DNA of 64,000 nt from Neisseria flavescens (GCF_005221285.1 NZ_CP039886.1:992001-1056000); one strand, 5' to 3'; positions 24,301 to 33,130 are shown, counted from the first letter of the stretch. Translations and numbers: made by a program. The notes: generated by a model not told the origin, from the sequence alone.

Positions 24301-24958
24301 TGAAATGTTGGAAAAACTCGACTTCGCCGCTTCTGCCGAGAGCCAATCCGAAATGATTGCCGAAGTTTTGCAACGCCACAGCTTTGAAGACAAATGGCTG
24401 CCGACGGTAAGCGCCATGCTCGACACCTGCCGCCTGACGCCTTTAATCAACGAGAGCCTATCGCAGATTCCGCCGACCCGACGCCTGCCCGAAATGGGGT
24501 TTACCCTGTACATGGACGATTTCAAACTGGACGACTTGCGCCGTTGGTTTGCCTCAAGCGAAGCAAACCTGCCGCCTGAATGCGTCCAAGCCGCGCAACT
24601 GCTTGATTTCCATGATTTGCAAGGTTATTTAAACGGCTTCATCGATATGGTTTGCCAAGATTCAGACGGCAATGTCGTTTTAATCGACTATAAATCCAAC
24701 CATTTGGGCAACGATGCAAGCGCCTACACGCAACAGGCGATGAACGAAGCCGTAGCGCATCATCACTACTACCTGCAAGCCCTGATCTACGCCGTCGCCA
24801 TCACGCGCTACTACGCCCTGCGCGGCAAGCCGTTGTCCAAAATCGCCATCCGCTACCTATTCCTGCGCGGCATGGACGGATCGGATCAAGGCATTTGGAA
24901 ATGGGACATCGATACCGCCCTGCTTTCCACTTTCGTTGAGCGAAAAACAAATTCTTGA
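21302..24958 (+). CDS. recB: RecB, exodeoxyribonuclease V beta subunit
   Basis: RecB is the 3'-5' helicase and nuclease of RecBCD, which processes double-strand breaks for RecA. The 1218-residue protein has the UvrD-type motifs: Walker A EASAGTGKTY (21-30), motif Ia TFTKAATAEL, motif II LIDEFQDTD, motif III GDPKQAIYSFRGAD, motif IV NYRS, motif V TMHASKGLQYPLVYCP and motif VI LYVALTRAEEQL. The C-terminal nuclease domain keeps GYLNGFIDMV and VVLIDYKSNHLG. Length fits the family. RecBCD is needed for DNA uptake transformation and pilin variation in Neisseria. recC and recD are not adjacent. Several DUS copies are embedded in the coding sequence. Confidence 0.97.
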   Translation: MSSALPFDALTLSIDGTNLIEASAGTGKTYGIAALFTRLIVLEKKDIEKILVVTFTKAATAELKTRLRARLDEVLQVLNEIQTLGGKPEHISDGLNKYYEKEKKSPDDFLNRLIPLALGEQDGQESCHRLILRLKAALSQFDNASIYTIHGFCQRVLRDYAFLCGAPLDVELSDDSRERLLIPAQDFWRQKVATDATLAQLVFDRKCTPEEILAEIKSYTGRPYLKFRRPEGNLKEAQANLQETWQKVCGQLEDLEKAFWAIFPKLNGQTYKRNTFENVFTDLKTNAESNRLPRLSKETLKKLSLFSVDTLNSKLKKEYKADADAPEIIQLQALANLGRDLQAMESAEEAVFICLQLDLLSYINQSITEQKKSRRERVFDDLLLDVHQALTTNEHGNALAKAAAANWEIALIDEFQDTDPLQYEIFRQIFIEQGCPLFLVGDPKQAIYSFRGADIYAYLQAAQDADRHYTLAVNYRSHAKLINGISALFKQKKHPFVLENIDYSDVSASRAESRLSPHRPAIQVRWLNTDDQTGKEILRGRAAEYCADEIAFALNEAAEGRLNFKGRALESGDIAVLVRTNNEAAMIAGKLKQRRIQSVLLSRQSVFDSAEADSLSALIGFWLNPRQTDWLRFVLTGVLFGYTAKEIYELNHNEHQLLKWLESSAEAMEKWRKGGIFAAVQQFAAQHDIETRLLKGGNERSLTNYYQILELLAEEDSQSRNPAALHKWLNEQISRARSGHFPSDAQTIRLESDEKLVKIVTMHASKGLQYPLVYCPFAWDTKDNSKENWKILHTENHETELLATSQTSEAELSHLADEKTAEDLRLLYVALTRAEEQLNIYAAANKNCTPNNPFAYLLEGLPDADRESVNQSYKSATDVVEMLKTNWQRFITNAPENTEFAFTEETPQETVYQYSRQQDQALSAHTIKRRDFDFIRHTSFTGLSRHTKSTDEQHEPLQPAIDPAESADRAMPSENLPSPLSDGLDIHHFPRGTNAGVCLHEMLEKLDFAASAESQSEMIAEVLQRHSFEDKWLPTVSAMLDTCRLTPLINESLSQIPPTRRLPEMGFTLYMDDFKLDDLRRWFASSEANLPPECVQAAQLLDFHDLQGYLNGFIDMVCQDSDGNVVLIDYKSNHLGNDASAYTQQAMNEAVAHHHYYLQALIYAVAITRYYALRGKPLSKIAIRYLFLRGMDGSDQGIWKWDIDTALLSTFVERKTNS

Positions 24959-24981
24959 TGAATCAGTTTTTTTAAACCGTC

Positions 24982-25018
24982 AAACAGGCCGTCTGAAACG
25001 TTTTCAGACGGCCTGTTT
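24982..25018 (+). terminator. DUS-pair terminator after recB
   Basis: AAACAGGCCGTCTGAAA pairs with TTTCAGACGGCCTGTTT over CG-T. It lies between the convergent recB and dinB. Confidence 0.8.
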
Positions 25019-25096
25019 AAACGGCTGCCGATATGGTTATGGAACAATATTGTCCTGCGCCCTATCTTCAAACGGAAAGCATGCTTTTCTATTTCT

Positions 25097-26155
25097 TTAT
25101 AACCAAAGCGTCTGCTGCTGGTTTTTCGGCAGCAAATGACTCACGCCGATACCGATCAGGCGGAAGGCGTCTTCGCGTTGCGGCGGTATGCGTTGCAGCA
25201 AAGTATGTGCCGCCTGAAGCAGCGAAGCGCTGTCGGGAAGGACGGAAGAATACGTCAGCGAACGCGTGATAATGCGGAAATCGTGGGTTTTGAGTTTGAG
25301 GGTAACGCCTTTGGCTTCGACGTTTTTGCGTTCGATTTGCCGCCAGAGGTCTTCGGCAAGGTGCGGCAAATGGCTTGAAGCCTGCGCCAAAGACAAATCT
25401 TCGGGCAAGGTGATTTCGGTTGAGATTTGCAGGCGTTCGCGTTCGGCTTTGACCGGCCGCTCGTCAATACCGCGTGCCAAATCGTAAAGGCGGTAGCCGT
25501 AGCGGCCGAAATGGTTTAAAAGTTCGCCGCGCTCAAAACGGCGCAAATCGCCGGCAGTCTGCATACCGAGGGCATTCATCTTTTTCAGCGTGACTTTACC
25601 GACACCGGGAATCTTACCCAACGGCAGGCTCTCCAAAAACGCCATGATTTTTTGCGGAGGCAACACAAACTGCCCATTCGGCTTGCGCCAGTCGGAAGCG
25701 ATTTTTGCCAAAAACTTATTGGGCGCGATACCTGCGGAGGCTGTCAAACCGGTTTCTTCAAAAATTTCAGCACGAATACGTTTGGCCACTTCACTGGCGT
25801 ACGGGATATTTTCAAAATTTCGGGTAACATCCAAATAAGCCTCGTCCAAAGACAAAGGCTCGATCAAATCGGTATACCGCCGAAACACGGCATGAATCTG
25901 CGCCGACACTTGACGGTACAAATCAAAATGCGGCGGCACAAACACCGCCTGCGGACACAGCCTTTTCGCCGTTGCCACCGACATGGCAGAGTGCAAACCG
26001 AATTTGCGCGCTTCATAAGAAGCGGCACAAATAACCGACCGCGTACCATCCCATGCCACAACGACGGGCAGCCCTTTCAGGTGCGGCTGCTCGCGCAGTT
26101 CTACCGAAGCGTAGAATGCGTCCATATCGATATGGATGATTTTGCGTTGGGACAT
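25097..26155 (-). CDS. dinB: DNA polymerase IV
   Basis: A 352-residue Y-family polymerase for translesion synthesis. The catalytic start HIDMDAFYASVE is at residues 8-19 and the second acidic site SLDEAYLDV near residue 102; the FLAKIASDWRKPNGQ and SLPLGKIPGVGKVT helix-hairpin-helix and little-finger segments follow. I see no C-terminal clamp motif QxxLxLF at the very end beyond LLPKNQQQTLWL, which is a plausible weak form. There is no LexA box I can support upstream. It is a single gene. Confidence 0.95.
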   Translation of the reverse strand: MSQRKIIHIDMDAFYASVELREQPHLKGLPVVVAWDGTRSVICAASYEARKFGLHSAMSVATAKRLCPQAVFVPPHFDLYRQVSAQIHAVFRRYTDLIEPLSLDEAYLDVTRNFENIPYASEVAKRIRAEIFEETGLTASAGIAPNKFLAKIASDWRKPNGQFVLPPQKIMAFLESLPLGKIPGVGKVTLKKMNALGMQTAGDLRRFERGELLNHFGRYGYRLYDLARGIDERPVKAERERLQISTEITLPEDLSLAQASSHLPHLAEDLWRQIERKNVEAKGVTLKLKTHDFRIITRSLTYSSVLPDSASLLQAAHTLLQRIPPQREDAFRLIGIGVSHLLPKNQQQTLWL

Positions 26156-26193
26156 GGGAAAAGGTGGATAAGAAAAAGGCTTATTGTAACAAA

Positions 26194-26219
26194 AGGCCGT
26201 CTGAAGTTTCAGACGGCCT
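26194..26219 (-). terminator. DUS palindrome terminator after sbp
   Basis: AGGCCGTCTGAA and TTCAGACGGCCT meet over GT. On the minus strand the hairpin leads into TTTTGTT. Confidence 0.75.
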
Positions 26220-26232
26220 CTATGTTTAAGCC

Positions 26233-27288
26233 TTATTTTTTACTGGAAAGCCGGTCAAACAATCCGCCGTCGGCAAAGAATTTTTTCATGATTTCTTCCC
26301 ACGGGCCAAATTTCTCATTCGGATTAAACGTCTCAATCTCAGGGAAATCGGCTTTGTGTTTCGCCAATACTTCAGCATTGCGCGGACGCAGATAAAGATT
26401 GGCGGCCAACTCTTGGGCCGGTTCGCTCCAGAGATTTTGCAGATAGGCTTCAGCAGTGGCGCGTGTGCCTTTTTTGTCGACTACGCTGTCCACGACGGCA
26501 ACCGGCGCTTCGGAAAGAATAGTGTAGCTTGGGTAGACAATTTCAAATTGGCCTTGGGTCAGCTTTTTGCTGACGTAGTTGGCCTCATTTTCAAAGGTAA
26601 CCAAGACATCGCCGATATTGCGTTGGCTGAAGGTCGTCGTTGCCGCACGGCCGCCATTTTCAAACACAGGCGTGTTTTTCAGCAATGCGGCCACAAAATC
26701 TTTGGTTTTACCTTCATCGCCGTTATTCACTTTCAAACCATAACCGTACGCACCCAAAAAGGCGTAGCGGCCGTTGCCGGTGGTTTTCGGGTTGGCCAAA
26801 ACGATTTGCACGCCGTCTTTGGCCAAATCGCCCCAGTCTTGGATGTGTTTCGGATTACCTTTGCGCACCAAGAAAACGACGTTGCTGGTATAAGGCACGG
26901 CATTATCCGGCAGACGGGTGTTCCAATCTGCTTTGACCAAACCTTTTTTCACCAAAAGCTCGATATCGGAAGTCTGGTTCATGGTCACCACATCGGCAGC
27001 CAAACCATTGGCGACAGCCAAAGCCTGCTTACTGGAGCCGCCGTGCGACTGTTGGACTTCAACCGACTGCCCACCGTTTTTTGCGGCAAACTCTTTGACA
27101 AATAAAGGATTGTATTCTTTATAAAAATCGCGGGCGACATCGTAGGAGACGTTCAGCAATTTGACTTCCCCCCCTTTACCTCCGGCAGCTTGAGAAGCAT
27201 TGTCGGCGACTTGTTCGGCTTTTGGCGAGCACGCGCTCAAAGCCAGCGCGGCGGTCAAAGCGGCAAAAGAAAGCGTACGGATATTCAT
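26233..27288 (-). CDS. sbp: sulfate/thiosulfate ABC-transporter binding protein (lipoprotein)
   Basis: A 351-residue protein with a lipoprotein signal (ALALSACS; Cys20) in place of the free periplasmic form of enteric bacteria. The mature part has the Sbp/CysP pattern: LLNVSYDVARDFYKEYN, QSHGGSSKQA (sulfate oxyanion loop), VVTMNQTSDIE, VFLVRKGNPK and VLVTFENEANY. It should deliver sulfate or thiosulfate to CysUWA, which is not in the window, so the receptor is unlinked. AGGAGCC lies upstream of the ATG. A run of seven C (27168-27174, G7 in the coding strand) sits just after the signal region and could slip. Confidence 0.92.
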   Translation of the reverse strand: MNIRTLSFAALTAALALSACSPKAEQVADNASQAAGGKGGEVKLLNVSYDVARDFYKEYNPLFVKEFAAKNGGQSVEVQQSHGGSSKQALAVANGLAADVVTMNQTSDIELLVKKGLVKADWNTRLPDNAVPYTSNVVFLVRKGNPKHIQDWGDLAKDGVQIVLANPKTTGNGRYAFLGAYGYGLKVNNGDEGKTKDFVAALLKNTPVFENGGRAATTTFSQRNIGDVLVTFENEANYVSKKLTQGQFEIVYPSYTILSEAPVAVVDSVVDKKGTRATAEAYLQNLWSEPAQELAANLYLRPRNAEVLAKHKADFPEIETFNPNEKFGPWEEIMKKFFADGGLFDRLSSKK

Positions 27289-27672
27289 GGTCGGCTCCTG
27301 TTAAAAATATGTGAGCACTTTATCTGGATTGGATGCAAACTGGAAATAATGTTTGCTTTCGCGTTTATCAGTTTTGGTTATATACAATTCGGGCGGAAGT
27401 CGGGGAAAAATGCCCACCCAAATAAACATTACAATAAATTATATATACATCAATCAGATAAAGATTAAAGCAATTATTTATACAGGATAAACATACGTTG
27501 CAAACAGCACTACCTAATACGTCAAGCCGTCTGAAAATCCAATATGAATAATTATTTATAATTAAAAAAATATAATCCTTATTATTTACAAAAAATGCAA
27601 ATAAGAGTAATGTTTCTACTCGCCAAAATACAAGGCCTTTCATTCAACAACAAAATATGGAGTGTAGAAACT
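27289..27672. other. AT-rich divergent intergenic region (384 bp)
   Basis: This gap separates the sbp start (minus) from the DUF4198 gene (plus). It is AT-rich and contains no frame I support. A partial DUS (AAGCCGTCTGAAAA, about 27523-27536) and a TATAAT at 27571-27576 are the only signals I see. The TATAAT overlaps a small palindrome that is listed separately. Confidence 0.6.
27571..27585 (+). promoter_or_regulatory. possible -10 box and operator palindrome before the DUF4198 gene
   Basis: TATAAT at 27571-27576 overlaps ATAAT-CCTT-ATTAT (27572-27585), an AT palindrome of the kind bound by Fur-type regulators. There is no convincing -35. The regulator is not identified. Confidence 0.3.
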
Positions 27673-28509
27673 ATGAAACAATGGATGCTTTTAGGATTGC
27701 TGGGATTGGGCGCAGTGGCACAGGCGCACGATGTTTGGGTGGCCGCACCGACACATCAGCCTGCCGGCAAAATCCTGCATGCGGATTTGGGTTACAGTCA
27801 TGACTTCCCCAATGTCGAAAAAATCGCCGACGACCGCGTGCATATTTTCAAACCGCTGCAATTGACCGGCAGCTCAAAGAAAACCGTTGATTTGGTAAAT
27901 AAAGGCGAAAACTATCAATACGTTTCCAAAGCCGCTTTGCCTGAAGGCTCCTACTGGGTCAGCGCAACCTACAAACCGACTTTCTGGTCGAAAAACCAAG
28001 ACGGCTGGAAACAGCAAACCTTAAAACAGCTGGCCGGCGCCACCTATTGCGAACAGGCACAAATGTTCGGCAAGAGCTTTGTCCAAGTGGGCAACGGCGC
28101 AGTTGATGAAGCTGTGTTGACCCGCCCTATCGGCCAAGAGCTGGAACTGGTTCCGCTGAAAAATCCGAACGAAGTCAAAGCAGGCGGTATTTTGCCGGTC
28201 AAAGTCCTGTACAAAGGCGAGCCTTTGGTTAAAGCCACCGTTACCGCCAGCTCGGACACTTTGGCCGAAATGGACTTGGAATCGACCCATGACCACCGCG
28301 AGCCTCAAGGCTTCTCCGGCAAAACCGATAAAAACGGCGTGGTCAATGTGATTACGCTGATTGACGGCTTGTGGAAAATCAAAGTGGTGAACGAGACCGA
28401 TTACAGCGATAAAAGCGTATGTCAACAAGACAACGCTTACGCAACGCTGATCGTACCTGTCGGTACAAAACGCGCGGCTGCACGCCATGCCCACCATCAT
28501 CAACACTAA
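27673..28509 (+). CDS. DUF4198 periplasmic protein, probable metal-uptake accessory
   Basis: The ATG at 27673 (GGAGTG upstream) gives 278 residues: signal peptide of about 19 residues ending VAQAHD, a beta-rich DUF4198 body beginning HDVWVAAPTHQPAGK, and a His-rich tail ARHAHHHQH. The frame extends upstream to 27595, but those residues are not conserved and the signal peptide starts at 27673. DUF4198 proteins lie beside TonB-dependent receptors for nickel, cobalt or other metals and are thought to bind metal in the periplasm. No receptor is adjacent, and the metal is unknown. The His tail supports metal handling. Confidence 0.8.
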   Translation: MKQWMLLGLLGLGAVAQAHDVWVAAPTHQPAGKILHADLGYSHDFPNVEKIADDRVHIFKPLQLTGSSKKTVDLVNKGENYQYVSKAALPEGSYWVSATYKPTFWSKNQDGWKQQTLKQLAGATYCEQAQMFGKSFVQVGNGAVDEAVLTRPIGQELELVPLKNPNEVKAGGILPVKVLYKGEPLVKATVTASSDTLAEMDLESTHDHREPQGFSGKTDKNGVVNVITLIDGLWKIKVVNETDYSDKSVCQQDNAYATLIVPVGTKRAAARHAHHHQH

Positions 28510-28517
28510 CAGCCATT

Positions 28518-28552
28518 AAAAAAGGCCGTCTGAACTTTCAGACGGCCTTTTT
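28518..28552 (+). terminator. DUS-pair terminator after the DUF4198 gene
   Basis: AAAAAAGGCCGTCTGAA pairs with TTCAGACGGCCTTTTT over CT; a strong stem with T run. Confidence 0.85.
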
Positions 28553-28675
28553 ATTCCGTTTCATCACACAAACGAATAAGCCTGCTCTTGCAAACCCTAT
28601 TCACGCTTTCTGTTCATCAAACGTCTCAATGATGTGTTTTCTTGATATTTTGCAAACGGCCAAAACCCACGCTCT

Positions 28676-31294
28676 TTAAATCATGGCACACATTTCTTTC
28701 AAGCGATACAAGGCATCCAAGGCTTCGCGCGGTGTGAGGTTGTCGGGCTGAATTTGCGCCAAAGCTTCAGCCAATTCATTGGTCTGCAAATTATCAACAG
28801 GTTCAACTTCTTGTTCTTTCTCTTCCTCATCTTCCCTATTTTCAGACGGCATGGTACTGAAAATATCCAGTTGGGACCGGTTTGCGGCGGCTTGGGATTC
28901 GAGTTCGTCCAGATATTTTTGGGCGGCTTTGAGGGCGCGGCCGGGCAGGCCGGCGAGTTTGGCGACGGCGATGCCGTAGCTTTTTCCGGCGGGACCCGGT
29001 TGGATTTGGTGCAAAAACACAATATCCCGCCCTTGTTCGAGCGCGGAAAGGTGCATATTGACGGCGGCGGCGCAGGTTTCGGGCAGGCGCGTCAATTCAA
29101 AATAATGAGTGGCGAAGAGGCTGAAGGATTTGTTTTTTTGCAGCAGATGTTCGGCAATAGCTTGCGCAAGGGCGAGGCCGTCAAAAGTCGAAGTGCCGCG
29201 CCCGACTTCGTCCATAAGGACGAGGGATTGCTCGGTGGCGTAGTGGAGGATGTAGGCGGTTTCGCTCATTTCGACCATGAAGGTGGAGCGGTTGGAAGCT
29301 AAGTCGTCGGATGCGCCGATGCGGGTGAAGATTTGGTCGATGGGGCCGATTTGGGCGGCATCGGCAGGCACGAAACAGCCGGTGTGCGCCAACAGGATGA
29401 TGAGGGCGACTTGGCGCATATAAGTGGACTTGCCGCCCATATTCGGGCCTGTAAGCAGAATGAGACGGTGTTTGTGATTGAGGTCGGTGTGGTTGGCGGT
29501 AAAGTGGCGCACTTGCTGTTCGACGACGGGATGGCGGCCGTTTTCAATGTGGATAACCGGATAGTCGGCAAACTCGGGGCGGACGAAGCCGCGTTCGGCG
29601 GCAATGGCGGCAAACGTGGAAAGCACATCGAGTGCGGCGGCGGCTTTGGCGGCTTTTTGAAGCTGCGGCAAGGCCGTCTGAACTTCTTTCAGCAGGGCTT
29701 CAAACAGACGTTTTTCCAATGCCAATGCCTGCTCTTGCGCGGTCAGCACTTTGTCTTCGAAGGTTTTGAGTTCAGGAGTGATGAAGCGTTCGGCGTTTTT
29801 GAGGGTCTGGCGGCGTTGGTAGTCAGCAGGGGCTTGTTCGGCCTGGACTTTGGATAACTCGATGTAGAAGCCGTGGACGCGGTTGAACTCGACTTTGAGG
29901 GTGGAAAGGCCGGTGCGTTCGCGTTCACGCGCTTCAAGCTCAAGCAGGAATTCGTCGCCGTGGTTTTGGATGTGGCGCAACTCGTCGAGTTCTGCGCAAT
30001 AGCCTTGATTGATGACGCCGCCGTCTTTGAGCCAGACGGCGGGTTCGGGCATCACGGCGGCTTTGAGGGTTTCGGCGACGGGCAGGGTTTCGGGGAAAAC
30101 AGCTTTGAGGGTTTCTAAGAGACTACTGCCCTCGGCGGACAATTCGATTTCGGACAGGGCAAACAGGCTGTCGCGCAGGGCGGCGAGGTCGCGCGGACGT
30201 GCATTGCCCACGGCGATGCGGGCGGCGATGCGTTCGATGTCCGCGATGTTTTTCAGACGGCCTTGTAAGGTTTCGTATTGCGAACCCAGTGCGGCAACGG
30301 CTTCTTGGCGGGCACGGATGTGGGCGCGGCTGCGTAAGGGGTGATGCAGCCAGAGTGCCAAAAGGCGGCTGCCCATGTGGGTGGCGCAGCCATCAAGTAT
30401 GGAAAACAGGGTCGGCGATTTTTTGCCGGAGAGGGTTTGCGTGATTTCAAGGTTGCGGCGTGTGGCGGCGTCCATGCCGATATATTGGCTGTCGGTTTCG
30501 AGCGACAGACCGTCCAAGTGTTGCGGCATCAGGTTTTGCGTCAGGCGGATGTAGTTCAGCAGCGCGCCTGCCGCGCCGACGGCGGCTTCGTGTTCCTTGC
30601 CGTCCAAACCGAAGCCGTGCAGGTCTTGGCAGCCGAAGTATTCGGTCAACAGTTTCGCGCCCGCGTCGGCGGCAAACTGCCATGAGTTCAGGCGCGTGAT
30701 GTTGGCAGAGGTCGTACCACGGGCAGGCTGCGCACCCTGAAAACCGTCAGGCAGGCTTTTGCCTTCGGGCAGCAGGATTTCCGCCGCCTGCAAACGTGCC
30801 AGCTCGTCGGCGAGTTTGTCCGCCGTCGTCAGCTTGGTTTTGAATTCACCGCTTTGCAAAGAAGCCCATGCAATGGCAACATTTTTCTTGTCTGCGTTCA
30901 CCGCCGCGATGCGGTTGGTTTCCTTGTCTTCCAAAAACGCCGCGTCGGTCAGCGTGCCGGGCGTAACGATGCGCACGACTTTGCGCTCCACCGGCCCTTT
31001 GCCCGCGCCGACTTCGCCCACCTGCTCGCACACCGCCACGCTTTTGCCCATCTTCACCAGCCGCGCCAAATACTGCTCCGCCGCGTGAAACGGTACACCC
31101 GCCATCTTAATCGGCACGCCGTCCATCTGCCCGCGCGTGGTCAGGGTGATGTCCAACAGCTTCGCCGCTTCCACCGCATCATCCAAAAACAACTCGTAAA
31201 AATCGCCCATACGGTAAAACACCAATTTGTCGGCGTGTTGCGATTTGATGGCGAGATACTGCTGCATCATCGGGGAAACGGTGGGTTTGGACAT
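28676..31294 (-). CDS. mutS: DNA mismatch repair protein MutS
   Basis: MutS recognises mismatches and small loops and recruits MutL. The 872-residue protein keeps the N-terminal mismatch-binding domain with the FYRMGDFYELF wedge (Phe and Glu contacting the mismatch, about residues 25-35), the lever and clamp domains, and the ABC-type ATPase with GPNMGGKSTYMRQ, LVLMDEVGRGTSTFDGLALA and FATHYFEL. A GAAGKSYG-like helix-turn-helix follows. It is intact, so the strain is not a MutS mutator. The gene stands alone between DUS terminators. Confidence 0.98.
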   Translation of the reverse strand: MSKPTVSPMMQQYLAIKSQHADKLVFYRMGDFYELFLDDAVEAAKLLDITLTTRGQMDGVPIKMAGVPFHAAEQYLARLVKMGKSVAVCEQVGEVGAGKGPVERKVVRIVTPGTLTDAAFLEDKETNRIAAVNADKKNVAIAWASLQSGEFKTKLTTADKLADELARLQAAEILLPEGKSLPDGFQGAQPARGTTSANITRLNSWQFAADAGAKLLTEYFGCQDLHGFGLDGKEHEAAVGAAGALLNYIRLTQNLMPQHLDGLSLETDSQYIGMDAATRRNLEITQTLSGKKSPTLFSILDGCATHMGSRLLALWLHHPLRSRAHIRARQEAVAALGSQYETLQGRLKNIADIERIAARIAVGNARPRDLAALRDSLFALSEIELSAEGSSLLETLKAVFPETLPVAETLKAAVMPEPAVWLKDGGVINQGYCAELDELRHIQNHGDEFLLELEARERERTGLSTLKVEFNRVHGFYIELSKVQAEQAPADYQRRQTLKNAERFITPELKTFEDKVLTAQEQALALEKRLFEALLKEVQTALPQLQKAAKAAAALDVLSTFAAIAAERGFVRPEFADYPVIHIENGRHPVVEQQVRHFTANHTDLNHKHRLILLTGPNMGGKSTYMRQVALIILLAHTGCFVPADAAQIGPIDQIFTRIGASDDLASNRSTFMVEMSETAYILHYATEQSLVLMDEVGRGTSTFDGLALAQAIAEHLLQKNKSFSLFATHYFELTRLPETCAAAVNMHLSALEQGRDIVFLHQIQPGPAGKSYGIAVAKLAGLPGRALKAAQKYLDELESQAAANRSQLDIFSTMPSENREDEEEKEQEVEPVDNLQTNELAEALAQIQPDNLTPREALDALYRLKEMCAMI

Positions 31295-31330
31295 GGAAAA
31301 ACCTTAGAAACACAAAAGCGTTATTGTAAC

Positions 31331-31367
31331 AAAAGGCCGTCTGAAAAACAGGTTTCAGACGGCCTTT
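31331..31367 (-). terminator. DUS-pair terminator after panC
   Basis: AAAGGCCGTCTGAAA pairs with TTTCAGACGGCCTTT over about eight bases. On the minus strand it follows the panC stop. Confidence 0.75.
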
Positions 31368-31382
31368 AACAGCAGCTTGGTT

Positions 31383-32219
31383 TTAAGCCAAAGCCACTTC
31401 CAAATTATCAATCAAGCGCGTGGTACCCAAACGGGCGGCGGCAAGCACCACCAATTCTTTATCGCCAACATGAGCCACTGCCAAACTGTGTGCATGGCGG
31501 ATTTCAACGTAATCAACCACCCAGCAGGCATCGGTCAAACGGCGGACACATTCGGCTTCAAGCCGGGCGTAATCCAGATTGCCGTTTTTCAGGGCAGCGG
31601 CAATGTTTTGCAACTCTTGATAGAGGCGAGGCGCTTCTGCGCGTTCTGCTTCACTCAAATATTGGTTGCGGCTGGAAAGTGCCAGGCCGTCTGAAGCGCG
31701 GCCGGTATCGACAGGAACAATGTCGATATTGAAGTTCAAATCTTCGACAAAGCCTTTGATAATCGCCAGCTGCTGATAGTCTTTTTTACCGAAACAGGCG
31801 GTATCGGGTTGAACAATGTTGAACAACTTGGTCACAACGGTCGCCACGCCGCGGAAATGGCCCGGACGGAATTTGCCGCACAATTCATTTTGCAGGTGCG
31901 GAGGTTCGACATTGAAACGCTGTTCCACATTCGGATACAGCTCTTTTTCATCAGGCGCAAACACGACGGCAACGCCCTCGCCTGCCAATTTGTCGGCATC
32001 TTGCTGCAAAGTGCGCGGATATTTGTCGAAATCTTCGCCTTGTCCGAATTGCAGGCGGTTGACAAAAATACTGACCACAACGTTATCGGCACGTTTTTTC
32101 GCTTCGCGCACCAGCGCAAGATGGCCTTCGTGCAGATTGCCCATGGTCGGCACAAATGCCACTTTTCCGGCAGTTTTGCGCCACTCGCGCAATTCTTTAA
32201 TCGTATGAATAATTTGCAT
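31383..32219 (-). CDS. panC: pantothenate synthetase
   Basis: PanC joins pantoate and beta-alanine with ATP, the last step to pantothenate. The 278-residue protein has the adenylate-forming signature VPTMGNLHEGHLALVREA at residues 23-40 (HxGH type) and the later KDYQQLAIIK and RASDGLALSSRNQYLS (KMSKS-like) blocks. Length is normal. It is transcribed in the same direction as panB, 119 bases downstream. A DUS-pair hairpin lies between the two, so they may be separate transcripts. A DUS is also embedded in the coding region and encodes the SDGLALS stretch. Confidence 0.96.
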   Translation of the reverse strand: MQIIHTIKELREWRKTAGKVAFVPTMGNLHEGHLALVREAKKRADNVVVSIFVNRLQFGQGEDFDKYPRTLQQDADKLAGEGVAVVFAPDEKELYPNVEQRFNVEPPHLQNELCGKFRPGHFRGVATVVTKLFNIVQPDTACFGKKDYQQLAIIKGFVEDLNFNIDIVPVDTGRASDGLALSSRNQYLSEAERAEAPRLYQELQNIAAALKNGNLDYARLEAECVRRLTDACWVVDYVEIRHAHSLAVAHVGDKELVVLAAARLGTTRLIDNLEVALA

Positions 32220-32295
32220 GGTTTGAAAAATCCTTTATCTTTTCCGCCGTTTTATCAACGGAAATCACGCGGCGATTATACGCTTTTATTCATCA

Positions 32296-32328
32296 AAAAG
32301 GCCGTCTGAAATAAGTTTCAGACGGCCT
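32296..32328 (-). terminator. DUS-pair hairpin between panB and panC
   Basis: AAGGCCGTCTGAAA pairs with TTTCAGACGGCC over TAAG. On the minus strand it follows panB and leads into TTTTTG. Confidence 0.75.
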
Positions 32329-32338
32329 GGTTTTTATT

Positions 32339-33130
32339 TTATCCGGCAAACGTATGTTCGACAGAAGGGAACGTTTTTTCTTTGACTTCGTCTACATAGG
32401 CTTTGACCGCAGCTTGAACGCTGTCTTTGCCCTGCATAAAGTTCTTCACGAATTTGGCGGTTTTACCGGGGAAAATGCCGAGCATATCGTGCATCACCAA
32501 AACTTGACCGTCACAATCCACGCCTGCGCCAATACCGATGGTTGGGCAAGAAACTGTCTCAGTCACTTTTTTCGCCAATTCCGCAGGAACGCATTCCATC
32601 AACACAATCGCCGCACCTGCCGCATCATGCGCTTTGGCGTCGTTGAGCAATGCCTCTGCCTTGTCGCCGCGGCCTTGAACCTTATAGCCGCCGAATGCAA
32701 ACACGGATTGCGGAGTCAGGCCGATGTGGGCGCAGACAGGGATACCGCGCATTTGCAGAAATTCAGTGGTCTCCGCCATCCAGACACCGCCTTCGAGCTT
32801 GACCATATGTGCACCGGCTGCCATCAACTCTGCCGCCGCTGCAAATGCCTGCTCTTTGCTCTGTTGATATGCGCCAAACGGCAAATCGCTGACAATCATG
32901 GCATTTTTAGTACCGCGAGCCACGCATTCAGTGTGGTAGCACATATCCTGCAAGCTCACCGGCAAAGTGGACTGACGACCTTGCACCGCCATGCCCAAAG
33001 AGTCGCCAACCAACAACACATCTACGCCGGCATTGTCCATCAGCGCGGCAAAGCTGGATTCATAAGCGGTCAGCATGGCGATTTTTTCGCCCTCTGCTTT
33101 CATTTTTTGCAAAGTGTTTACGGTAATCAT
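32339..33130 (-). CDS. panB: ketopantoate hydroxymethyltransferase
   Basis: PanB makes ketopantoate from alpha-ketoisovalerate and methylene-tetrahydrofolate. The 263-residue TIM-barrel protein has DVLLVGDSLGM (metal Asp), MIVSDLPFGAY, VKLEGG, AHIGLTPQSVFAFGGYKVQGR and a C-terminal PTIGIGAGVDCDGQVLVMHDMLG. It is the usual partner of panC downstream. A ribosome site is weak; the ATG at 33130 is the conserved start. Confidence 0.96.
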   Translation of the reverse strand: MITVNTLQKMKAEGEKIAMLTAYESSFAALMDNAGVDVLLVGDSLGMAVQGRQSTLPVSLQDMCYHTECVARGTKNAMIVSDLPFGAYQQSKEQAFAAAAELMAAGAHMVKLEGGVWMAETTEFLQMRGIPVCAHIGLTPQSVFAFGGYKVQGRGDKAEALLNDAKAHDAAGAAIVLMECVPAELAKKVTETVSCPTIGIGAGVDCDGQVLVMHDMLGIFPGKTAKFVKNFMQGKDSVQAAVKAYVDEVKEKTFPSVEHTFAG

